64,000 nucleotides of DNA from the NCBI RefSeq assembly GCF_018141105.1, contig NZ_CP054839.1, positions 5,583,411 to 5,647,410 on the forward strand. The letters run 5' to 3'. The notes under the pieces are model-generated. The model had not been told where the DNA came from and searched no databases. It saw nothing but the letters and a program-made list of their open reading frames with translations. The position numbers were made by a program, and so were the translations under genes. The DNA comes from Saccharopolyspora erythraea. Its GTDB lineage: Bacteria > Actinomycetota > Actinomycetes > Mycobacteriales > Pseudonocardiaceae. Shown piece after piece: positions 58,088-64,000 of this stretch (the first letter of the stretch is position 1; each line of letters opens with the position of its first letter).

Positions 58088-58765
58088 TCAGTCCGACGCT
58101 GCGGAGCGCTGCGTGGTGCCGATGGCGGCGCGGAGGCGGTTGCGGGCGCCGAGGAGGTGGGCGCGCAGGTTCGTCAGCGCCTCCTCCTCGAGGCCGCCGC
58201 GGGCCAGGCGCAGCAGGTCGGCGTGGGCTTCGGCGGCCGGGTGCAGGTCGACGTCCTGGGCGTTGGTCACGTCCAGCACCACGGCGATCGTCGGCAGGTA
58301 CTGCTCCCACACCGACCGCAACCGCCGGTGCCCGGACAGCCGGTAGAACTCCGTGTGGAACTCCAGGTCGGCGCGGGCGAAGGTCTGCACGTCCCGGCGC
58401 TGCGCGGCGGTGTTCATCTCGTCCACGCACTGCTGGGCGCGGTCCCAGCCGTCCTGCTCGGCCCGCCGGATCGCCAACGACATCGCGAGGGTCTCCAGCG
58501 ACTCCCGCAGCATGTACAGCTCGTCGACGTCGTCCTCGGTGAGCCCGGTGACGAACACGCCGCGCCGCCGCGACTCCAGCAGGCCCTCGGCCTCCAGCTG
58601 CCGGTAGGCGTCGCGGATCGGGCCGCGGCTGACGTCGAACTGCTCGGCGAGCACGTCCTCGACCAGCCGGGTGCCGCGCGGCAGCTCCCCGCCGATGATG
58701 CGGACCCGCAGCTCGTGCGCGACCCGGTCGCCCAGCGACCGCTGCACCAGGGACGGGAAGCTCAA
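58088..58765 (-). CDS. GntR-family regulator, FadR subgroup
   Basis: About 225 residues. A TTG at 58765, six bases after AGGAG, is the best start; the TTG at 58771 is too close to that site. Winged helix at about 10-75 (RIIGGELPRGTRL, VSRGPIRDAYRQLEAEGLLE), then an all-helical FCD domain with Asp/His residues that hold a metal (DLEFHTEFYRLSGH, AAEAHADLL). FCD regulators sense small organic acids. The TTCGTTAACGGT repeats at 59735-59760 before the hydroxyacid dehydrogenase are a likely target. Confidence 0.9.
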   Translation of the reverse strand: MSFPSLVQRSLGDRVAHELRVRIIGGELPRGTRLVEDVLAEQFDVSRGPIRDAYRQLEAEGLLESRRRGVFVTGLTEDDVDELYMLRESLETLAMSLAIRRAEQDGWDRAQQCVDEMNTAAQRRDVQTFARADLEFHTEFYRLSGHRRLRSVWEQYLPTIAVVLDVTNAQDVDLHPAAEAHADLLRLARGGLEEEALTNLRAHLLGARNRLRAAIGTTQRSAASD

Positions 58766-58831
58766 GATCAACTCCTAGGCTCGGGCTGCGGCGCCGCCCC
58801 GCCGGTGGATCTTGGCAGGGCGGCCACCAGG

Positions 58832-59695
58832 TTAGCGCGCGTTCTCGGCCACCAGGTCCTTGATCAGCGCCTCGGTCTCGGCATCCGGGTCGGCCACGGT
58901 CATCCGGGACTCCCCCGCGGGCAGCCCGCGCAGCCGCTGCGCGCACTTGATCCGCCCGATGCTCGGCCCGAGCGCGGCCACCACTCGGTCGACGCGCTGC
59001 TGGACCTCACCGGTGTCGCGTCCGGCCCGGATCGCTTCGGCCAGCTCCAGGAACGGTTCCGGGAGCGCCGCGGAGCATCCGGAGACGGTTCCCACGCCGC
59101 CGGCGGCGAGGACGTCGGCCAGCGCGCGGTCGTTGCCGGAATACACCTCGAAGCCCTGCGGCGCCACCGCGACGTGCTCCCGCACCTGACCGGACGCCGC
59201 GCCGCTGAGCTTGACGCCGGCGAACCCGTGCGCGGTGGCCAGCTCGGCGCACAGTTCCGGCGACACCTCCAGCCCCGTGCGCTCCGGGAACAGGTACGCG
59301 TAGATCTCCGCGTCCCCGGCGGCCTCCCGGACGCTGCCGAAGTAGGCGTGCAGCTCCTCGGGCGTCGCGGGCAGGTAGTACGGCGTCAGGGCGGCCAGCC
59401 GTCGTGCGCCCGCGCGCACCGACGCCCGGGTCAGCAGCGCGGCGTTGTGGGCGTCCGCCGCGCCGACGTGCGCGATGACGCCCTCCGCACCGGCGATCTC
59501 CAGCGCGACGTCCAGCAGCGACATGCGTTCGCCGATGGTCAGCGCCGGGAACTCGCCGGTGGTGCCGCCGACGAGCAGTTGCCCGGTGTGCTGCCCCGCG
59601 AACCCGTAGAGCTGCCTGGCCGCCGCCAGGTCGAGGTCGCCGTCGGGCTGGAAGGGCGTGGTCACCGCGGTGATGACCGTGCGCTGGCCGCTCAT
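58832..59695 (-). CDS. DapA/NAL-family pyruvate lyase or keto-deoxy-sugar-acid dehydratase
   Basis: 287 residues, TIM barrel. GGTTGEFPALT is the pyruvate carboxylate-binding loop, the Tyr lies in IYAYLFP and the Schiff-base Lys in FAGVKLSGA (near 165). In a catabolic locus with aldarate dehydratase and ACS permeases, cleavage of a 2-keto-3-deoxy acid or dehydration of 5-keto-4-deoxyglucarate is more likely than lysine synthesis. Same direction as the GntR gene, 66 bases apart, and divergent from the hydroxyacid dehydrogenase. Confidence 0.85.
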   Translation of the reverse strand: MSGQRTVITAVTTPFQPDGDLDLAAARQLYGFAGQHTGQLLVGGTTGEFPALTIGERMSLLDVALEIAGAEGVIAHVGAADAHNAALLTRASVRAGARRLAALTPYYLPATPEELHAYFGSVREAAGDAEIYAYLFPERTGLEVSPELCAELATAHGFAGVKLSGAASGQVREHVAVAPQGFEVYSGNDRALADVLAAGGVGTVSGCSAALPEPFLELAEAIRAGRDTGEVQQRVDRVVAALGPSIGRIKCAQRLRGLPAGESRMTVADPDAETEALIKDLVAENAR

Positions 59696-59734
59696 GCGGG
59701 TCCTTTCGTCCGGATCGGTACGACCCCAGCATAC

Positions 59735-59760
59735 TTCGTTAACGGTCTTTCGTTAACGGT
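59735..59760. promoter_or_regulatory. Duplicated GTTAAC operator
   Basis: TTCGTTAACGGT occurs twice with a 14-base period (59735-59746 and 59749-59760). Each copy has a palindromic CGTTAACG core. It lies in the promoter between the divergent lyase and hydroxyacid dehydrogenase genes; the FadR-type GntR protein encoded next to the lyase is the likely binder. Confidence 0.75.
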
Positions 59761-59847
59761 TGACTGAGGCAGGGTTTCCGCCGAGACTGTGCCGACCAGC
59801 GCCGCGTGACCTCCGCCGCGCTCCCCGACGAAGAGGAGCAGGCCCGC

Positions 59848-60816
59848 ATGGGCGAGCACATCGTCAGCCTCTACCACCTGAACGACATCACCGAGGCGGA
59901 GCTGCGCAAGCACCTGCCCGACCACCCCGACCTGCGGATCACCGAGATCGGACCGGACGCCGACCCCGCGGACCGCCACGCCGAGCTCGCCACCGCCACG
60001 ATCGTGCTGGCCCCGCTGGAGAAGGAACGCCGGATCGACGCGGCCCTGCTCGACGCGATGCCGAACTGCCGGCTGATCCAGTCGGTCGCGGTCGGGTTCG
60101 ACGGCGTCGACCACGTGGCCGCCGCCGAGCGCGGTATCCCGGTGGCGAACCTGCCGGGTTTCAACGCCGACGCGGTCGCCGACTGGACAGTGGGCGCGAT
60201 GCTGTACCTGCTGCGCCACTACGCGGCCGGACATCGCAAGGTCGAGCAGGGCGGCTGGGGACCGGAAGGACTGCGCGGCCGCGATCTCAGCGCGCTGACG
60301 GTCGCGATCCTCGGCTTCGGCAACATCGGCCGCGCGGTCGCCCGCCGGCTCGACGGCTTCGGCGCGGAGATCGTCGTGCACGACCCCTTCCCGTCGGAAC
60401 CCGGCCGCCAGTACGTGGCGCTGGAGGAAGCCGTGGCGCGGGCCGACGTGCTGAGCCTGCACATGCCGCTCAACGACGCCACCCGCGGAATCCTCGGCGA
60501 CGAGTCGCTGGCGACCATGCCTCCGGGCGCGTACGTGGTCAACGCCGGGCGGGGCGGTGTGATCGACGAGCCCGCACTGGCCCGCGCGCTGGACTCCGGC
60601 CACCTCGCCGGTGCCGCGCTCGACGTCTTCGCCGAGGAACCGCTGCCCGCGGACTCGCCGCTGCGCGGCCGGGACGACGTGCTGCTCACCCCGCACACCG
60701 CCGGGGTCACCTGGGAGGCCTACCACAATCTGCGGAACCGCCTGTTCGACAAGCTCGCGGCGGTGCTGGCCGGCAAGTCCCCTGCGGACATCGTCAACGG
60801 CGTCCAACCGCGCTGA
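59848..60816 (+). CDS. D-2-hydroxyacid dehydrogenase 2
   Basis: 322 residues from ATG 59848 with GAGGAG upstream; a GTG at 59806 would add 14 poorly conserved residues. Rossmann motif AILGFGNIG (near 155), NAGRGGVIDE with catalytic Arg, and TPHTAGVTW with His. It belongs to the same superfamily as the protein at 4269 but differs in the substrate domain. Followed 20 bases later by an ACS permease, so it probably interconverts a hydroxyacid and keto acid imported by that permease. Confidence 0.88.
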   Translation: MGEHIVSLYHLNDITEAELRKHLPDHPDLRITEIGPDADPADRHAELATATIVLAPLEKERRIDAALLDAMPNCRLIQSVAVGFDGVDHVAAAERGIPVANLPGFNADAVADWTVGAMLYLLRHYAAGHRKVEQGGWGPEGLRGRDLSALTVAILGFGNIGRAVARRLDGFGAEIVVHDPFPSEPGRQYVALEEAVARADVLSLHMPLNDATRGILGDESLATMPPGAYVVNAGRGGVIDEPALARALDSGHLAGAALDVFAEEPLPADSPLRGRDDVLLTPHTAGVTWEAYHNLRNRLFDKLAAVLAGKSPADIVNGVQPR

Positions 60817-60836
60817 TCCCCGAAAGGAACAACCTG

Positions 60837-62144
60837 ATGGCCACCCTGTCCCGGTCAGAGCCGACCGGTACCCCGGCCCCGCGTCGCGGGATCGGCAAGC
60901 TGCGGTACGCGATGCTGGGCGTGCTGTTCGCCGGCATCGCGATCAACTACGTCGACCGCGCCACGATCAGCGTCGCGATGCCGTTCATGAGCGAGGAGAT
61001 GGGGATCTCCGACGCGGTCGGCGGCGTGATCCTCTCGGCGTTCTTCTGGACCTACGCCGCGGGGCAGATGCCCGGCGGTTTCCTCGCCGACAAGCTCGGT
61101 CCGCGCAAGATGCTCCTGGTCGCCAGCCTGTGCTGGGGCCTGTCGACGATGGCGATGGGCCTGGCGTGGGGTGTGGTGTCCCTGGTGGTGCTGCGGCTGG
61201 TGCTGGGCGTCGGCGAGTCGCCCGCCTTCCCGGCCAGCGCCCAGGTGGTGTCGCGCTGGTTCCCCCGCTCCGAACGCAGCTTCGCCGCCGCCACCTTCAA
61301 CAACGGCAACCCGGTCGGCGCGACGCTTTCGGTGCCGCTGGTGGCGTTGACGATCGCGACGCTCGGCTGGCGGTGGGCCTTCGTGCTGGCCGGGGCCCTC
61401 GGCGTGGTGTGGGCGTTGGTGTGGTGGAAGGTCTACCGCGAGCCGCGCGAGCACCCGAAGATCACCGCCGCCGAGCTGGCGCACATCGAGGAGGGTCAGG
61501 AGGAGCCGACCGCGGCCGGCGCGCCGGTGCGCTGGGCGCAGCTGTTCCGGTTCCGCGCGGTGTGGGCGATGATGATCGGCTTCTTCTGCGTCAACTTCGT
61601 CGCCTACTTCTTCATCACCTGGTTCCCGACCTACCTGGTCAAGACCTACGGGCTCAGCCTGCTGAAGTTCGGCTTCTACGGGATGGTCCCCGGCATCGCC
61701 TCGATGCTCGGCGGCTGGTGCGGCGGCCTGTTTTCCGACTACCTGGTCCGGCGCGGCACCTCGCTCACGGTGGCCCGCAAGATCCCGCTGGTCGGCGGGC
61801 TGCTGGGCACCTCGGTGATCGCGCTGGCGGTGTTCTCGCCGTCGGTGGAGATGGCGCTGGCGGCGCTGTCGGCGTCGTACTTCTGCAGCACCTTCGCCGC
61901 GGCCAGCGTGTGGGCGCTGCCCGCCGACTTCGCCCCGACGCCGGGCCAGGTCGGTTCGCTGGCGGGCATCCAGAACACCGCGGCGAACATCGCCGGGATC
62001 ATCTCGCCGATCCTCATCGGCGTGCTCACCGGCATGACCAGCTCGTTCGTCCTGCCCCTGCTGATCGCGGGCGGCGTGGCCCTCACCGGCGCGGCGGTCT
62101 ACGCGTTCGTGCTGCCCCCGGTGCGCCGGCTGGGCGTGCGGTGA
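60837..62144 (+). CDS. MFS permease, ACS family, second copy
   Basis: 435 residues, 12 helices; NYVDRATISVAMPFM at helix 1 and DKLGPRK between helices 2 and 3. GESPAFPASAQVVSRWFP is the ACS signature shared with the permease at 52935 (GVFESPAFPANARI...). AAAGGAAC precedes the ATG. Expected substrate is a hexonate, hexuronate or aldarate. Confidence 0.9.
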   Translation: MATLSRSEPTGTPAPRRGIGKLRYAMLGVLFAGIAINYVDRATISVAMPFMSEEMGISDAVGGVILSAFFWTYAAGQMPGGFLADKLGPRKMLLVASLCWGLSTMAMGLAWGVVSLVVLRLVLGVGESPAFPASAQVVSRWFPRSERSFAAATFNNGNPVGATLSVPLVALTIATLGWRWAFVLAGALGVVWALVWWKVYREPREHPKITAAELAHIEEGQEEPTAAGAPVRWAQLFRFRAVWAMMIGFFCVNFVAYFFITWFPTYLVKTYGLSLLKFGFYGMVPGIASMLGGWCGGLFSDYLVRRGTSLTVARKIPLVGGLLGTSVIALAVFSPSVEMALAALSASYFCSTFAAASVWALPADFAPTPGQVGSLAGIQNTAANIAGIISPILIGVLTGMTSSFVLPLLIAGGVALTGAAVYAFVLPPVRRLGVR

Positions 62145-62148
62145 CGCG

Positions 62149-62185
62149 GCAGCGGCCCGCGACCCACCCGGTCGTGGGCCGCTGC
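62149..62185. terminator. Bidirectional 16-bp terminator hairpin
   Basis: GCAGCGGCCCGCGACC pairs with GGTCGTGGGCCGCTGC (one G-T wobble) around a 5-base loop, between the convergent permease and BCCT genes. Confidence 0.75.
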
Positions 62186-62214
62186 GCAGGAGCACGCGGT
62201 GAACACCTACCGGA

Positions 62215-63798
62215 TCACGCCACGGGAACCGGCTTTTCGGCTTCCCGCTCCGCTCGGGCCGGTTCGGGCGCCGGCCCGAACAACGGGTCCTCGCGCACTT
62301 CGCGCCACAGCGAGTAGGCGAGGCAGACCATCAGAACGACGAACGGCGCCGCAGTGATGATCACGGTCTGCTGGAGCGCCTCCAGCCCACCGGCGACCAG
62401 GAGCACGATGGCGGTCACGCCGGTGAGCCCACCCCACAGGGCCAGCACCGCTGCCCGGGGCTTCGTCTCGCCGTCCGAGGACAACATGCTCAGCACGAAG
62501 GTGTTCGCATCGGCGCCGGAGACGAAGAACAGCAGGACCAGCACCATGGCGACAGAGGAGGTCGCGGTCGGCCAGGGGAAGGCTTCGAGCATTGCGAAGA
62601 TGGCGTTGTTCGAGTCCTGGGCAGCGGCTCCGGCCACGTGCCCACCGCGGAAAGCGTCCTGGAAGATCGCGGAGCCGCCGAAGACGCTGAACCACAGGAA
62701 GAAAACCGCACTGGGCACGCCGATGACGGCGACGACGAACTCGCGGATCGTGCGGCCGCGCGAGATGCGGGCCAGGAACACCCCGACGAAAGCGCCCCAC
62801 GAGATCCACCACGCCAGCATGAAGTAGGTCCAGTTCTGCATCCACGCCAGCTCGCCAGAGCTCCCGGTTCGCAGGCTCATCGGCACGAAGTCACCGACGT
62901 AGCGGCCGATGGACTCGACGAACAGGTTGAGCACGAAGGCCGACGGTCCGGCGATCAGCACGAAGGCGAACAACAACCCGGCCAGCCCCATGCTGCTCTC
63001 GCTCAGGAACCGGATTCCCTTGTGCAGACCGGTGATCGCCGAGATGGTGAACAGGATCGTGACCACGGCGATGACGAGCACCTGGGTTCCGGTTCCCGCC
63101 GGCATCCCGAACACCCGGCTGAGCCCGCCGTTGATCTGCAGCGCACCGAGTCCCAGCGACGTGGTGGTCCCGAACAGCGTCGCGAAGATCGCCAGCACGT
63201 CGACGGCCTTGCCGACCGGGCCGTCGACCCGCCTGCCCAGAACGGGACGCAGCATCGGGCTGACCAGTCCCTTGCGGCCCTTGCGGTGGGTGGAGTAGCC
63301 GAGCGCGATGCCGAACACCGCGAAGATCGCCCACGCGTGCAGGCCCCAGTCGAAGAACGAGTACTGCAAGGCGACCACGGCCGCGTGCCTGCTGCCCGGC
63401 TGCGCCAGGCCGTGCGGCGGCTCGGCGAAGTGGTTGATCGGCTCGGACACCCCGTAGGACACCAGGCCGATGCCCATCACCGCCGCCAGGATCATCGCCA
63501 GCCAGCTGACCGTGCCGAACTCCGGGCGGTCGGTGTCGGCGCCGAGGCGGATCCGGCCGAACCTGCTGGCCGCCAGCACGATCAGGAAGCCCAGCACGCC
63601 CAGACTCGATACCAGGTACACCCAGCCGAACTCACCGGTGACCCGGTTCAGTGCGGCGGAGGTGACCGCGTTGAGGTTCTCGGTGAACAGCGTCGCCCAC
63701 AGCACGAACAGGCCGCAGAGCGTGACCGACGCGTAGAAGACGCTGCCCAGCGGCGGTGAGGTGGTATGTCGCCGGGTGGTGGCGGTGGCTCGTGCCAT
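62215..63798 (-). CDS. BCCT-family transporter (betaine/choline/carnitine type)
   Basis: 527 residues, 12 helices. MGIGLVSYGVSEPINHFAEPP and WWISWGAFVGVFLARISRGRTI (split as WWISWGAFVG and FLARISRGRT) are the family signatures, and SLGLGALQINGGL is the glycine-rich unwound helix. Aromatic residues of the substrate box lie in the WWISW stretch. The C-terminal tail is short (about 25 residues), shorter than in osmosensing BetP, so it may be an uptake carrier without strong osmotic gating. Divergent or isolated; nothing else of it is visible before the window end. Confidence 0.92.
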   Translation of the reverse strand: MARATATTRRHTTSPPLGSVFYASVTLCGLFVLWATLFTENLNAVTSAALNRVTGEFGWVYLVSSLGVLGFLIVLAASRFGRIRLGADTDRPEFGTVSWLAMILAAVMGIGLVSYGVSEPINHFAEPPHGLAQPGSRHAAVVALQYSFFDWGLHAWAIFAVFGIALGYSTHRKGRKGLVSPMLRPVLGRRVDGPVGKAVDVLAIFATLFGTTTSLGLGALQINGGLSRVFGMPAGTGTQVLVIAVVTILFTISAITGLHKGIRFLSESSMGLAGLLFAFVLIAGPSAFVLNLFVESIGRYVGDFVPMSLRTGSSGELAWMQNWTYFMLAWWISWGAFVGVFLARISRGRTIREFVVAVIGVPSAVFFLWFSVFGGSAIFQDAFRGGHVAGAAAQDSNNAIFAMLEAFPWPTATSSVAMVLVLLFFVSGADANTFVLSMLSSDGETKPRAAVLALWGGLTGVTAIVLLVAGGLEALQQTVIITAAPFVVLMVCLAYSLWREVREDPLFGPAPEPARAEREAEKPVPVA

Positions 63799-64000
63799 GG
63801 TTCGACTCCAGGTTCGGACGTGGTGGGTTCCCGGTGCGGCGCCAGGCAGGACGCGTTGCGCCGCCTGCCGGGAACCGGGATCGGGGAGCCGAGGTCATGC
63901 CGTTACACGGGCACGTCGGCGGGGTGGCTGGATTCTGCTCCTGACGGGGTTCCGGAACCGGGTCGGCGCTCGCCGACCGGATCGCAACGAACCCCGAGGT
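63799..64000. other. Window-end upstream region, no gene seen
   Basis: Upstream of the BCCT start. I see no reading frame with codon bias, no RNA gene and no strong palindrome. Confidence 0.4.

Noticed and set aside
58832-59695. Dihydrodipicolinate synthase of lysine biosynthesis
   Set aside because: Catabolic neighbours (GntR, hydroxyacid dehydrogenase, ACS permeases) and no lysine genes.
1-64000. tRNA, rRNA or replication-origin sequences
   Set aside because: No cloverleaf, rRNA-like segment or DnaA-box cluster was found by eye on either strand.

Overview
The window is very GC-rich, with strong G/C bias at third codon positions, many GTG and TTG starts, and genes chained by 4-base ATGA/GTGA overlaps. 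That fits a high-GC actinomycete. The gene style and insertion elements suggest the Pseudonocardiales, probably Saccharopolyspora-like; this is an inference, since no rRNA or housekeeping marker is present.

Layout. (1) 1-1200: TnpB gene of an IS200/IS605-family element, cut by the window edge, with its left-end hairpin just upstream of the next gene. (2) 1.2-9.0 kb: a sugar-acid operon (aldo/keto reductase, HpcH-type aldolase, cytoplasmic BNR beta-propeller, D-2-hydroxyacid dehydrogenase, enolase-superfamily dehydratase, Nramp-like transporter lacking the metal motifs), then an NmrA-like reductase. (3) 9.3-27.2 kb: a compact biosynthetic cluster. A flavin monooxygenase and a P450 read leftward. 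Reading rightward are a HemN-type radical SAM protein, an AvtA-like aminotransferase, a ThDP enzyme, a SRPBCC protein and a divergent KAS III. An IS110 element follows, then two carrier proteins, an HMG-CoA-synthase-like enzyme, ECH1, ECH2, a free-standing type I ketosynthase, a Cys-to-Ser decarboxylase ketosynthase and a cupin. The middle block is a complete polyketide beta-branching (HCS) cassette, but there is no modular PKS, acyltransferase, ketoreductase or thioesterase here. (4) 27.4-33.2 kb: an IS605-type 3' end remnant, a TetR regulator with an operator palindrome, an MMPL exporter fused to a degenerate ABC-ATPase-like tail, and a YhgE/Pip protein, probably the export arm.

(5) 33.3-42.1 kb: a probable C5-dicarboxylate (itaconate-type) catabolic locus: CitE-like lyase, MaoC/HTD2-like hydratase, MHS-family symporter, two-subunit ThDP decarboxylase, alpha/beta hydrolase, LysR regulator, class III CoA-transferase and acyl-CoA dehydrogenase. 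Two promoters about 2 kb apart share an aligned motif. (6) 42.2-48.5 kb: a LacI-controlled glycan uptake unit with a debranching-type glycosidase and an ABC importer; two identical palindromes lie in the divergent promoter. (7) 48.7-52.7 kb: an L,D-transpeptidase lipoprotein and a secreted GH2 enzyme with a LamG-like tail. (8) 52.9-63.8 kb: a second sugar-acid region (two ACS-type MFS permeases, a talarate/galactarate-type dehydratase, GntR, DapA-family lyase, another D-2-hydroxyacid dehydrogenase), an XRE regulator, two SDRs (one with a nonsense codon near its 3' end) and a BCCT transporter.

How the cluster may work (inference). The aminotransferase and ThDP enzyme would supply an acyl or acyloin unit from an amino acid. 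The SRPBCC protein and KAS III would pass it to a carrier protein. One ketosynthase would extend it, and the HCS cassette would install a beta-methyl branch using acetyl made by decarboxylation on the donor carrier protein. The radical SAM enzyme, P450, flavoenzyme and cupin would tailor the product. I do not recognise this gene set as a characterised pathway.
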